From Roseiarcus sp963779095 (GTDB lineage: Bacteria > Pseudomonadota > Alphaproteobacteria > Rhizobiales > Beijerinckiaceae): a DNA stretch of 64,000 bases. The translations under genes and the position numbers were made by a program. How positions within the stretch are numbered: the stretch's first letter is position 1; the number at the start of each line of letters is the position of its first letter. Below are positions 26,298 through 36,181 of this stretch, piece after piece. A model generated the notes under the pieces. The model did no database searches and was not told where the DNA came from. It worked only from the letters and a program-made list of their open reading frames with translations. The DNA is taken from NCBI GenBank assembly GCA_963779095.1, contig CAVZWU010000016.1:379904-443903 (forward strand), written 5' to 3'.

Positions 26298-27113
26298 ATG
26301 AATGAGCCGGTAAATATTGCTGACATAAATGATAAGGGAATCGTCTACTCAATTTGCACATTTGTCACTCGATTTGATCAGTATAAAGCGGCAGTTAAAT
26401 CATTTGTAGATCATGGATTCTTTTACCATGACTGCGAGTATATCTATATCGACAATTCCGATAAAAACCAATATGACGCCTATCGAGGGATAAACAAATT
26501 TCTGACGACGGCAAATGGGAAATATATTATCATATGCCACCAGGACGTGCTTCTGGTCGACGACGATCGTGAGAAGCTCGACGCCGTTCTGGGAGAACTC
26601 GATCGCATCGATCCGTCATGGGGCGTTTGTGGAAATGGCGGGGGCATGTATCCGGGGCGCCTCGCGCTTCGCCTCACGGACCCGCATGGCGACAATCAAT
26701 TCACCGAGCCGCTGCCGCAGAAGGTAAGCGGCCTCGACGAGAACTTCCTCGTCGTTAGGCGCGACGCCAACCTCGCCGTCTCGGCGGATCTGAAGGGATT
26801 TCATCTTTACGGCACAGATATTTGCATAATGGCGCGGGTGCTCGGCTATACCGCCTATGTCGTCGATTTCCACCTCCGCCATCTGAGCAGCGGAGCGAGC
26901 AAGTATAAGTCGCCGGGCTTCGCGGAGCTTCGTGCGGCGCTGATCGCCAAATATCGTCGGGTGATGCGCCCGCGCACCGCCACAACGACGACGACTGCAG
27001 TCTATCTTGGCGGATCAGCGGCGGTGTCTCCGGTCCTCAACGCCGTCCTCGCGACGGGCATCCCCAAGCGCCTTGGCCGCTTGCCGAAGATGCTGGGCCT
27101 CAAGCGCCAGTGA
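26298..27113 (+). CDS. Glycosyltransferase-like protein (GT-A fold, Glyco_tranf_2_5 type)
   Basis: This 271-residue protein has the pattern of small GT-A glycosyltransferases: YSICTFVTRFDQY near the N-terminus, YIYIDNSDKN, and KYIIICHQDVLLVDDD (where the acidic metal-binding site would be), followed by WGVCGNGGG and FHLYGTDICIMA. No signal or membrane segment is seen. A good ribosome-binding site (GGAGG) lies 6 bases before the ATG. The first 300 bases are clearly more AT-rich than the surroundings and than the gene's own 3' half, which suggests recent acquisition or a mosaic gene. Donor and acceptor sugars are unknown. Confidence 0.7.
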   Translation: MNEPVNIADINDKGIVYSICTFVTRFDQYKAAVKSFVDHGFFYHDCEYIYIDNSDKNQYDAYRGINKFLTTANGKYIIICHQDVLLVDDDREKLDAVLGELDRIDPSWGVCGNGGGMYPGRLALRLTDPHGDNQFTEPLPQKVSGLDENFLVVRRDANLAVSADLKGFHLYGTDICIMARVLGYTAYVVDFHLRHLSSGASKYKSPGFAELRAALIAKYRRVMRPRTATTTTTAVYLGGSAAVSPVLNAVLATGIPKRLGRLPKMLGLKRQ

Positions 27114-27155
27114 ACGACGAGGCGCCGGGCGCCGCGGCAGCGATCAGGAGCAAAG

Positions 27156-27842
27156 ATGGATTCCCTAGCGCCGTCCTACGATCACAAGGAGCAAACCTAC
27201 TTCGCCGGTCAGCGGAGCGATCTCATCGATCGGCTCGCCGTCGACCGCAACCGCGCGATCCTCGAGATCGGTTGCGCCGAGGGATCGACCGGCGCCTATG
27301 CGAAGCATGAGGGCAAGTGCGGACTCTATGTGGGAGTGGAACTGTTCCCCGCCGCTGCAAGCGTCGCGGCGTCGCGCATCGATCGGGTTTACACGGCGAA
27401 CATCGAAAGCTTCGATCCGCCGGAGCCACGCGAAACCTTCGACGTTCTGATCGCCGGCGAAGTCCTGGAGCATATGGTCGATCCGTGGGCGGTTTTGCGG
27501 CGGCTCAGGACCTATCTGCGCCCCGGCGGGCTCATCATGGCGAGTTCGCCGAACGTTTCGCACTATTCGGTCATCGGCATGCTTCTGAAAGGAGATTGGA
27601 AGCTGGCGGACAGCGGCCGGATGGATCGGACCCATCTCCGGTGGTTCACCCCCAGGTCCTACGCCGATATGTTCCGAACCTGCGGCTTTGAGGTCGTCTC
27701 CACGGAGCCGCTGAGAGCGCCGGGCCAGGCGGCGAGGCTCATCGCCAAATTGAGCGGCGGCCGTCTCGAACATCTGTTCATTAGCCAAATTGTCGTGGTC
27801 GGCAAGAAGACCGGGGTCTCGACTCCGGTTGACGGTAGGTGA
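27156..27842 (+). CDS. SAM-dependent class I methyltransferase
   Basis: This is a 228-residue methyltransferase of the Methyltransf_23 type. Motif I is ILEIGCAEGSTGAYAK (residues about 30-45). An acidic residue ending beta-2 is in YVGVELFP, motif IV is FDVLIAGEVLEHMVDPW, and RLRTYLRPGGLIMASSPN follows. C-terminal WFTPRSYADMFRTCGFEV is typical of methyltransferases acting on polysaccharide or polyketide sugars. It starts 42 bp after the glycosyltransferase and probably forms a small glycan-modification unit with it and the flippase. Confidence 0.85.
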   Translation: MDSLAPSYDHKEQTYFAGQRSDLIDRLAVDRNRAILEIGCAEGSTGAYAKHEGKCGLYVGVELFPAAASVAASRIDRVYTANIESFDPPEPRETFDVLIAGEVLEHMVDPWAVLRRLRTYLRPGGLIMASSPNVSHYSVIGMLLKGDWKLADSGRMDRTHLRWFTPRSYADMFRTCGFEVVSTEPLRAPGQAARLIAKLSGGRLEHLFISQIVVVGKKTGVSTPVDGR

Positions 27843-28096
27843 GAGCGTTGCGCCGCAGGTGAGTCGCCGGCAGGTCCAGCCGCTTTAATGACCGCGAGCA
27901 ACTCGGCCGCGTCACGATGCGTGTTTTATTTACCCGGCCACCAAACCCGCCGATGTCGCGGCTTCAACAGCGCGCCGCGAACGGGGGTTGGGCGAGAGCG
28001 CAAAAACTAGACAATTTCTGTGGATTTAGGACTTTATAGCAAAATAATGTTTGCGGGCGCAGGGTTTGGCGCTATCATCCGATTCGGGTCTGGTGA

Positions 28097-29050
28097 TTGT
28101 GGCGGCGTCAGGCGGGGCGCAAGGTCGTGGAGATTGTCGAACTTCCGCCGCTTAAGCGCGGCATCGAATGGCCCACGGCCGGGCTGGCTTTCGCCATTTG
28201 CGGGCCGTGGTTCTTGGGGACGTATTTCTATCGGGACCTTCCGTGGTGGACCCTGGCCGCGCTCGGCGCCTGGATCATCGCGTGGCAACTGAACCTGCAG
28301 CACGAGACCATGCACGGCCATCCGACCCGCAACCGCCGCCTCAATCAGGCGATCGGCTCCTGGCCCCTGTCGCTGTGGCTTCCCTATTCGATCTATCGCT
28401 CCACCCACCTTGCCCACCATCGCGACGAGAATCTGACCGATCCCCTCGAGGGCCCGGAAAGCTACTATTGGACGTCGTCCGGATGGGGCGGCCTCGGTCC
28501 GGTATGGCGTACGCTTGCTGTTGCCCGGACGACGCTCCTCGGGCGGATGGCCATCGGGCCTGCCTTTCTGATCGGGGGTTTCATTCTCGATCGATTGCGC
28601 GACGCCTGGCGCGGCAAGCGGGGCGCGCGCCGGGCTCTGGCGCGCCATCTCATTCTGTGCGCGCCGGTGCTGATCTGGCTGATCGCCATCTGCCGGATGC
28701 CGCTTTGGATTTACGTCGCCTGCTTCGTCTATCCCGGCGCGAGCCTTGCGATGGTGCGCTCGTTCGCCGAACATCGCGCCCTGCCCGAGGCTGAGCGGCG
28801 CACGGCGATCGTCGAGAACGCATGGATTCTGGGGCCGCTGTTCCTGTTCAACAACCTCCATGCGGCGCATCACCTGCGCCACCGGCTGCCGTGGTATCAA
28901 CTTCCGAAATTCTATCGCCTCAATCGGGCCGCGCTGATCAAGCGCAACGGCGGCCTCGTCTATCACGGCTATTTCGATGTCGCGCGGCGCTATCTCTTGA
29001 GGCCGCACGACAAGCCGATTCATCCGGGCTGGGACCAACGGGCGGCGTGA
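28097..29050 (+). CDS. Membrane fatty-acid desaturase
   Basis: This is a di-iron membrane desaturase/hydroxylase of about 317 residues. Three histidine boxes are present in order: LQHETMHGHP (HxxxH), THLAHHRDENLTDP (HxxHH) and NNLHAAHHLRHRL (HxxHH). They are separated by hydrophobic segments consistent with four membrane spans. The start is uncertain: TTG at 28097 or a GTG about 30 bases downstream (VEIVELPPL). Its stop overlaps the GTG of the next (broken) gene by 2 bases, indicating an operon. The regiospecificity and whether the substrate is an acyl lipid or a carotenoid-like compound cannot be read from sequence. Confidence 0.85.
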   Translation: MWRRQAGRKVVEIVELPPLKRGIEWPTAGLAFAICGPWFLGTYFYRDLPWWTLAALGAWIIAWQLNLQHETMHGHPTRNRRLNQAIGSWPLSLWLPYSIYRSTHLAHHRDENLTDPLEGPESYYWTSSGWGGLGPVWRTLAVARTTLLGRMAIGPAFLIGGFILDRLRDAWRGKRGARRALARHLILCAPVLIWLIAICRMPLWIYVACFVYPGASLAMVRSFAEHRALPEAERRTAIVENAWILGPLFLFNNLHAAHHLRHRLPWYQLPKFYRLNRAALIKRNGGLVYHGYFDVARRYLLRPHDKPIHPGWDQRAA

Positions 29051-29862
29051 GCGGCGAAGGCCCGATCGCGTTCCTGCCGATGTACGATTTTCCGTGGACC
29101 GCCGCGGCCAACGACGCGCTCTGGGCGTCGATTTCCGCCCGCCTGCGAGGCCGGCGTTCGATCGCCGGCGACGGCTTGCTCGCGGCGGCGACTTGGCCGC
29201 GCTCTGGCGAGATCCCGGCCTCGTTTTCGGCCAGACCTGCGGCTACCCCTATGTGAGCGGCCTCAAGGACGCGGTGACTTTGATCGCGGCGCCGGAATAC
29301 GGGTTTCCCGGCTGCGAAGGCGCTTCGCATCGAAGCTTCATCATCCGCGCCGCCCGCGACCCGCGCCGTTCTTTTAGCGAATTCAGGGGCGCGACCGCCG
29401 CGCTCAACGCCCATGACAGCAACACCGGCATGAATTTGTTCCGCGCCGCGATCGCCCGTCGCGGGCGGCGCGCCCTTCTTCGGCGCAGTCGATCGTCACC
29501 GGCTCGCACGAGGCGAGCCTGGCCGCGGTCGCGGACGGTCGTCGCGGATCTCGCCTCGATCGATTGCGTCAGCTTCGCGCTCCTTGAGCGCGGCCGCCCC
29601 GCGCTCATCGAGCGCGTCGCCATCGTCGCGGAGAGCCAGGCTTTCGCCGGGCCTGCCGTTCATCGCCGCCGCTGGCCTTCCGCAGACGACAATCGCCGCG
29701 GTGCGCGAGGCGCTGTTCGCGGCGCTCAAGGACCCGGACCTCGCCGAAGCGCGAGCAGCGCTCGGCCTCAAGGGCGCGCGCGTCGCGACGGCCGCCGACT
29801 ACGATCGCGTCATCGAGATCGAGCGCGACGCAGGATCTGCGGGCTATGCGCGGCTCGCCTAG
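29047..29862 (+). pseudogene. Phosphate/phosphonate-type (PhnD-like) substrate-binding protein, multiply frameshifted
   Basis: Pieces in three frames together give a protein of about 270 residues: IAFLPMYDFPWTAAANDALW, then GQTCGYPYVSGLKDAVTLIA and YGFPGCEGASHRSF, then VTGSHEASLAAVADG and ASIDCVSFALLERGRPALIE, then GLPFIAAAGLPQTTIAAVRE and a normal C-terminus. The order matches PhnD-type binding proteins of ABC transporters. At least three or four single-base frame changes separate the pieces. No signal peptide is obvious. The GTG start overlaps the desaturase stop. No permease or ATPase follows, so this is probably a solitary decayed gene; sequencing errors may add to the damage. Confidence 0.65.
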
Positions 29863-29917
29863 CGCCAAGATCCGGGCCTCGACAACCTGTGCTCGAACCC
29901 CCGCGACAGCCGACGGG

Positions 29918-30000
29918 AATAAACGCTCATAAACGCCAATAAGCGCTAGTAAATGCTAATAAGCGCTAGCAAAATAGCTGTCGTTTACTAGCGTTTATTT
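29918..30000. repeat. AT-rich repeat/inverted-repeat block
   Basis: The motif (A)ATAA(A/G)CGCT recurs about every 10-14 bases: AATAAACGCT, ATAAACGCC, ATAAGCGCTAG, AAATGCTA, ATAAGCGCTAG. The outer copies form an inverted repeat (AATAAACGCT at 29918 with AGCGTTTATT at 29990). It lies in the gap between a decayed gene and IS66. It could be a terminator, an iteron-like binding array or a decayed repeat. Confidence 0.5.
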
Positions 30001-30049
30001 TTCCGAATTGAGCCTTTTCAATGGGTTGCGGGCGATTGGAGTAAAAATA

Positions 30050-31129
30050 GTAACTCCCAAGCCGGGTGAGTCCGAATTGTCACACGGTGTGTGAGATCGT
30101 TGAGGTTTTGCGAGATTTTCGAGACGGGCGGGGGCGAACCGTGAGTTAAGGTGGGGATGATTCTCCCTGCCGAAGTTCAGGCGCTGATCGAAGCGCTCCG
30201 GAGCGAGATTTCCGCGCTTCGCTCGGAGGTCGCCGATTTGCGGCGGGAGAACGAGGGCCTTCGAGCCGAGAACGCCGAGCTTCGGCGCCGGCTGGATCTG
30301 GACAGCACGACGAGCTCCAAGCCGCCTTCGAGCGACGGGCTGAGGAAGAAGTCGCGCCTTCCCGGCAGCCTTCGCGGCCGTTCGGGCAAGGCGAGCGGGG
30401 GACAGCGGGGCCACAAGGGCGACACGCTGCGGCGGACGGCGACGCCCGACTGGGTCGTCCGACACGAGGCTGCGGCGTGCCGGCGCTGCCGGGCGGCGCT
30501 CGCGGCTTCGATGCAGACCGGGGTGGAGACGCTCAGTGACTTCGCGGACGTCGCTCACGCCTTCTGCAACGCCCATCACCTGCGCGAACTCAAGGCGCTC
30601 ATCGAGATCGACAAGGAGCCGTGGGCGCAAGCCATGCGCGACGTCCTCCTCGACGCCGCAAAGGCCGTGCGCCAAGCCAAAGAGGCCGGCGCCCGGGCGC
30701 TCGAACCCGAACGCGTGCAAGGCTTCGTCGACCGCTACTGGCAGGCCGTTCGGGAAGGGCTCGCCTTCCATCGCGCCCTGCCGGCCTTCGATCCTTCGCC
30801 CGGCTCGAAAAAACGAAAGAAGCAGCGCCCAGGCCATAATCTCCTCATCCGCTTCAAGACCTTCAAGGACGAGACCCTGCGCTTCCTCGTCGACTTCGAC
30901 GTCCCGTTCACCAATAACCTGGCCGAACAGGACCTGCGCATGGCCAAGGTCAAAATGAAAATCTCGGGCGGCTTCCGCACCTTCGAAGGCGCTCACGTCT
31001 TCGTCCGCATGAGGTCCATCGTCTCCACCGCACGAAAGCACGGCCTCAACATTCTCAAAGCCCTCACTGCAAACCCCTCCCAACTCCTCCTCGCAATCGC
31101 AGCCTGAAAACAGACGGCTTGGGAGTTAC
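30050..31129 (+). mobile_element. IS66-family element, internally deleted, with 8-bp target duplication
   Basis: The terminal inverted repeats are GTAACTCCCAAGCCG at 30050 and its reverse complement ending at 31129. The flanking octamer TAAAAATA occurs at 30042-30049 and again at 31130-31137, the 8-bp duplication expected for IS66. At 1080 bp it is far shorter than full IS66 elements and contains only a shortened transposase. It separates an SOS-type promoter (31263-31294) from what lay downstream. Confidence 0.92.
30151..31107 (+). pseudogene. tnpC: IS66 transposase TnpC with in-frame internal deletion
   Basis: This is an open frame of 318 residues with both ends of IS66 TnpC. The N-terminal leucine-zipper-like region (ALRSEVADLRRENEGLRAEN) and STTSSKPPSSDGLRKKS are present. 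So are the later CNAHHLRELKALIEID block and the C-terminal NNLAEQDLRMAKVKMKISGG with the catalytic Glu. A full protein is about 450-500 residues. The zinc-finger end and the region with the first catalytic Asp are missing between GVRRCRAAL-like sequence and VETLSDFADVAHAF. The frame stays open across the deletion, but the product should be inactive. Confidence 0.88.
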
Positions 31130-31262
31130 TAAAAATATTCCCTCTTTGCTTCCTCCCTCGCGCGCCGGTTGTGGTCGACCCAGCCTTTTCCCTTTTCAAA
31201 CAGCCGCGGCCTCTCCTCGCCGCCGGGCTGCTGATCCAGGCGCGAGACACAATTCCGAATAA

Positions 31263-31294
31263 GAACATATAAAGAACATCGCTGCCCTTGTCAA
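31263..31294 (-). promoter_or_regulatory. SOS promoter: LexA box GTTC-N7-GTTC overlapping a -10 element
   Basis: On the minus strand TTGACA (31294-31289), a 17-base spacer and TATATG (31271-31266) form a near-consensus sigma-70 promoter. The alphaproteobacterial LexA operator GTTC-TTTATAT-GTTC (31277-31263) covers the -10 region. It points toward IS66, which begins 126 bases downstream. No complete gene lies between, so the SOS-controlled gene appears displaced or destroyed. Confidence 0.75.
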
Positions 31295-31520
31295 GGGAAA
31301 GTCACCTTCCCTGACCGAGGGTCCGCCGACGAGCCCGCCCACGCGCGCGCTCGGCCCGACCCGAGAGCACGAGGGCCTGAAATGCAGCCAAGGGAAACGC
31401 TCTGCGCGCCGCTCCCCAAGGCGAGCCTTTCTTGCGATGCCTCCCAAGGCCAGAAGCTTTGCGGCGGTCCGGATGCCCGCTTTTGCGACAGGGAAGGCCG
31501 TTCGCAGGCGCTGACCGCGG

Positions 31521-32694
31521 TCACGTCTCCACGATGCCGCCAAGATCGCCCGCCTGCGCGCCGCTCTCGCGCCCGTGCGGCAGCGCGAGATAGTCGGCCG
31601 AGCGCATTTCGTAGAGACGCGAGGCGGTGCGCTTGAATTCGAACGCCTCGGCGCCGTCCGCGCCCGAGTACAGCTTCTCCGGTTCGCCTGCCGCCGAGGC
31701 GATCAGCTTGATCCGCATGTCGTAGAGGGCGTCGATCGAGGATGATGAATCGCCTGGCCTCGTTGCGCTCGCTCGCGCCCATGACGGGGATGCGGTCGAG
31801 GATGAGGGTGTGGAAGCGCTGGGCGAGCTTGAGATAATCGGCCGCCCCGAGCGGGCGGCGGCACAGCGAATCGAAATCGAAACGCGCGACGCCGTCGATC
31901 GCCTGCGGCGCGTCGAGACGGCGCCCGAGCAGCTCGATCGTCATCGGCTCGCCGCGCTCGTGGCCGGTCAGCGCCAGAAACGCCGCGTCGAGCGCGGCGT
32001 CCGCCTTCGGGCCGAGCGGCGTATAATAGACCGGCGCGCGCCTGAGTTTCTCGCAGCCGGTAGTCCGTGCGCGCGTCGAGTTCGATCACCTCGAGCCGCT
32101 CTTTCAGAAGCGCGATGAACGGCAGGAACAGCGCCCGGTTGAGCCCGTCCTTGTAGAGGTCGCAGGGCGCGACGTTCGAGGTCGCAACCACCACCACGCC
32201 CGGCCGCGAACAGAGCCGTGAACAGCCGCCCCAAGATCATCGCGTCGGCGATGTCGCGCACCGAAAATTCGTCGAAGCAAAGCAGCGAAGCCTCGCGCGC
32301 GAGCTCCGCCGCGACCGGCGCGATCGGGTCTTCGCCCGTCGACCTCGCCGCGCTTCAGCGCCTGTCGCCATTGATGCAGGCGGGCGTGGACGTCGGCCAT
32401 GAAGGCGTGAAAATGCGCCCGGCGCTTGAGCGGCGCCGGGGCGGCGTCGAAGAACATGTCCATCAGCATCGTCTTGCCGCGGCCGACGGGCCCATGGATG
32501 TAGAGGCCGCGCGGCGGCTCGGGCGGCTTCATGCCGAACAGGCGCGAGAAGCCGCTCGGCTTGCCCTCGGCCCTATAGCCGTTCAGTTTCGCCGCGAGCG
32601 CGTCGAGCTTCTGCGCAAGCCTCGCCTGCGCCGGGTCGAATTCGAAACTGCGGTTGGAAACGAGCGCGCGGTAGCGCTCGGCGATGGCGGTCAT
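31521..32694 (-). CDS. zapE: Cell division ATPase ZapE (AFG1 family), frame-interrupted
   Basis: The AFG1/ZapE ATPase destabilises Z-rings late in division. The N-terminal part reads normally to Walker A (YIHGPVGRGKTMLMDMFFD). The Walker B (LLCFDEFSVRDIADAMILG) and VVVATSNVAPCDLYKDGLNR are present but in different frames, and the C-terminal LIASAAGEPEKLYSGADGAE is followed by the stop. At least four single-base frame changes split a gene of normal length (about 390 codons). All motifs survive, and the gene is widely conserved in alphaproteobacteria, so assembly indels are more likely than decay. It is downstream of polA on the same strand. Confidence 0.8.
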
Positions 32695-32700
32695 GCGCGC

Positions 32701-32825
32701 GCGTCATTGCGAGGAGGCGCAGCGACGAAGCAATCCAAGGGACGTACGGGCGCGGTCCCTTGATTGCTTCGCCAAAGCCCGTCCGGAAGGACGGGCGCTT
32801 CGACGCCTGTGGCTCGCAATGACGC
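32701..32825. repeat. Dispersed palindromic intergenic repeat
   Basis: The block opens with GCGTCATTGCGAG and closes with its complement CTCGCAATGACGC. Inside are the nested arms AAGCAATC/GATTGCTTC and GCCCGTCC/GGACGGGC. Repeats of the GTCATTGCGAG...GAAGCAATCC type are scattered between genes in many Hyphomicrobiales. It fills the gap between polA and zapE and could fold into a long hairpin in the mRNA. Confidence 0.75.
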
Positions 32826-32850
32826 ATTTCGATGCTGAACGCAGCGGGCG

Positions 32851-35800
32851 CTAATGCGCCTCTTCCCAGTTCTGCGCCGCGTGCGCGTCGACTTTCAGCG
32901 GCGCGTGCAGCTTCACCGCGGGCTCCGGCGCATCGACCATCACTTTGGCCACGACCGGCAGCGTCGCCTCGACTTCGCTCGTCCGGCGCCTCGAACACCA
33001 ATTCGTCGTGGACAGTGAGCAGCATCTGCGCGCTCAGGCCCGCCTTGGCGAGAGCGTCGTCCATGCGCACCATCGCGCGGCGGATGATGTCGGCCGCCGA
33101 GCCCTGGAGGGGCGCGTTGATCGCGGCGCGCTCGTTGAACGCGCGCTCCGAAGGGTTCGACGCGTTGATGCGCGGATAGTGGCACTTGCGGCCGAACAAA
33201 GTGGTCACATAGCCGTTGGCGCGCGCAATCTTCTTCGTCGCTTCCATGTAGTCGCGAATGCCGGGGAAGCGCTCGAAATATTTCCTGATGTAGTCGCCGG
33301 CCTCGTTGCGCGCGATGCCGAGCTGATTGGCGAGGCCGAAGGCCGAGATGCCATAGATGATGCCGAAATTGATCGCTTTCGCGCGCCGCCGGACCTCGCT
33401 CGGCATGCCCCGCGATCGGGACGCCGAACATTTCCGAAGCGGTCATGGCGTGAATGTCGAGTTCGTCGGCGAAGGCCTGCTTGAGCGCCGGGATGTCGGC
33501 GAGATGGGCGAGGAGCCTGAGCTCGATCTGGCTGTAGTCGGCGGAGATGAGCTTGCGTCCCTGCGGCGCGACGAAGGCGCGGCGGATCTTTCGTCCTTCC
33601 TCGGTGCGGATCGGAATGTTCTGCAGGTTGGGCTCAGACGACGACAGGCGCCCGGTCGTGGTCGAGGCGAGCGCGTAGGCCGTGTGGACGCGGCCGGTTC
33701 GCGGATTGACGAAGCCCGGCAGAGCGTCGGTATAGGTCGACTTGAGCTTGGCGATCTGCCGCCATTCGAGCACGCGCGCGGGCAGTTGATGGCCTTCGGC
33801 GGCGAGGTCCTCGAGCACGCTCGCCGTCGTCGACCAGGCGCCGGTCGCGGTCTTCTTGCCGCCCGGCAAGCCCATCTGCCCGAACAGGATGTCGCCAAGC
33901 TGCTTCGGCGATCCGGGGTTGAAGGGCGCGCCGACGATTTCGTTGATCTCGTCCTCGAGCGACGCCCATGCGCTGAGAGAACTCGCCCGTCATGCGGGAG
34001 AGGATGTTGCGGTCGATCGCGATCCCGCGCCGCTCCATGCGCGCCAGCACCTCGACGAGCGGACGCTCGAGCCGCTCGTAGACTGTCGTCATCTTCTCGG
34101 CGACGAGGCGCGGCTTCAAGACGCGCGTGAGACGCAGCGCGATATCCGCCTTCTCCGCTCCATACTCGCACGCCTTTTCGATCGGTCGCGCGCGCGAAGC
34201 CCATGAAAGTTGCGGCCCGAGCCGGCGATCTCGCTGAGGGGAATGGGTTTATGGCCGAGAAAGCGCTCGGAGAGCGTATCGAGGCTATGATCGTCGCCGG
34301 TCGCGCCCGCGTCCAGCGTGTAGGAAAGCAGCATCGCGTCGTCGATCGGCGCGACGCTGACGCCGCGCAGGGCGAACACGTGCATGTCGAACTTGAGGTC
34401 GTGGCCGATCTTGAGGACGCCCGGCGATTCCAGCAGCGGCTTCAACAGCGCGATCGCTTCCGCTTCCGTGAGCTGGTCGGGGGCAAGGCCCGCGCCGTCG
34501 AAAAGATCGTCTTCGCCTGTCCGATGGCCGATTGGGACGTAGCAGGCTTCTCCCGGCTTGAGCGCCAGCGAGACGCCGATGAGCTCGCCCTGCAGCGGGT
34601 CGGGCGACGACGTCTCCACGTCGATGGCGACTGATGGCCTTCGTCCGCGCCGCGCGCGATCCATGGCTCAAGCTCGGCCGCGGTCCGCACGATCTTGTAG
34701 GCGGCGCGGTCGATCGGAGCGCGCGCTTGCATTGCGCGCGCGGCGGCGAGGTCCGCGGGCGCTGCGCCCTGGCAGCGTGGTCTTGGCTCGCGGAGGCGCA
34801 GGAGCAGGAACTCCCGGGGCTGCGGGCGCGCGCTCCGGCAGGCGCCTCGCCTTCTCGCTCCAAAAGCGCCACGCCCTGGCCGCCTGGCCAGGCCGCGGGG
34901 CCGACGAAGCGCGGGTCGGGGTCGATCGAGCCCGCGTCGACGCCGCAGATCTCGGCGACGCGGCGGGTGAGGGTCGTGAGCTCCATCGCCTTGCAGAACG
35001 CGACGAGCCGCTTGCCGTCGAGCTGAGGCGTCGCCAGCGCCTCGAGCGGCGTCTCGACCGGCACGTTGCGATCCAGAGTGACGAGCTCTTTCGAGATTCT
35101 GATGCGCTTGACGCTCTCGGGGTCGGTCAGCGCTTCGCGCCGCTTCGGCTGCTTGATCTCGCTTGCGCGCGCGAGCAGCGTCTCGAGGTCGCCATATTCG
35201 GTGATGAGCTGCGCTGCGGTCTTGAGCCCGATGCCGGGCGCGCCCGGCACGTTGTCGGTCGAATCGCCGGCAAGCGCCTGGACGTCGATCACCCTGTCAG
35301 GCCCGACGCCGAAATATTCGACCACCTCGGCCGGGCCGAAGCGCCGCTCCTCGCGAGAGCCTGCGACCCCGGCCTGGCCCGAAGCCGGGTCGTACATCGA
35401 GACGCACGGGATCGACGAGCTGCATAAGGTCCTTGTCGGCCGAGACGATGAGGACATCGGCGCCGGCCTCGCGCGCCTGACGGGCGTAAGTGGCGATGAT
35501 GTCGTCGGCCTCGTAGCGGCCCTGCTCGATCGGGACCATGCCGAACGCCGAGACGGTGGCGCGCATCAGGGGGAACTGCGGCACGAGCTCGTCGGGCGGA
35601 TCCTTCCGGTGCGCCTTGTAGGCAGGGTAGATGTCGCGCCGGAACGAGTTCTCCGTCTTGTCGAAGATCATCGCGAGATGGGTCGGCTTGTGGCCCGCCG
35701 CTCCGTCGCGGATGAACTGCAGCACCTTGGTGGCGAACAGGCGCACCGCGCCGGTCGGGAGGCGATCGGTCCGGTAGTTGTACTTCTGGTCCTGGCGGAT

Positions 35801-35896
35801 CGACTGATAATAGGCGCGGAAGACAAACGACGAGCCGTCGATGAGAAAAACATGGTCGCCGGGGCCGACCGGACGGTGGGGCTGGGTCATGGCCAT
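32851..35896 (-). CDS. polA: DNA polymerase I, frame-interrupted
   Basis: All three domains are present in order. The 5'-3' exonuclease has VFLIDGSSFVFRAYYQ, GRYEADDIIATYARQA and DSTDNVPGAPGIGLKTA. The 3'-5' exonuclease has the DxE motif VAIDVETSS and KIGHDLKFDMHVFALRG, so proofreading is retained. The polymerase has LISADYSQIELRLLAHL, RRRAKAINFGIIYG and MLLTVHDELVFEAPDE. The gene ends with QNWEEAH. At least six single-base frame changes divide it, for example near 35400, 34790, 34650, 34200, 33960, 33410 and 32970. Total length is normal for PolA. Because every motif is kept, the breaks are probably sequence errors. The start is ATG at 35896 or 35890. Confidence 0.9.
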
Positions 35897-36181
35897 CACA
35901 TAAGCGATGCGGGTTCGGAGCGCCATCCTGGCGAGGTCCGACCCGCGTGGATGGAGATTCTGGCCAGCCTTCTTGCGGCCGCGCGAGCGCGCCGCCTCGC
36001 GGATCGTCTGCGCTCGGCGCCTTCTCGAATTTCGATAAGCTCCCTCTCGGTCTTGGCGGATTTACCAGTCCGGCAAGAAGAGGCAGACCATCGGCCGCGG
36101 CCGCTCTCTCGCGCTTCGCCGTCGTCACGGTGAAACGCGCGGCGCTGCGGCCGTTGAACGCCACCGAGGAGTCTCGTTTCC

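Noticed and set aside
28168..28794. Plus-strand second frame inside the desaturase gene
   Set aside because: Arg-rich shadow of the desaturase; the histidine boxes lie in the other frame.
34558..35427. Plus-strand open frames opposite polA
   Set aside because: Antisense of polA segments; no recognisable protein features.
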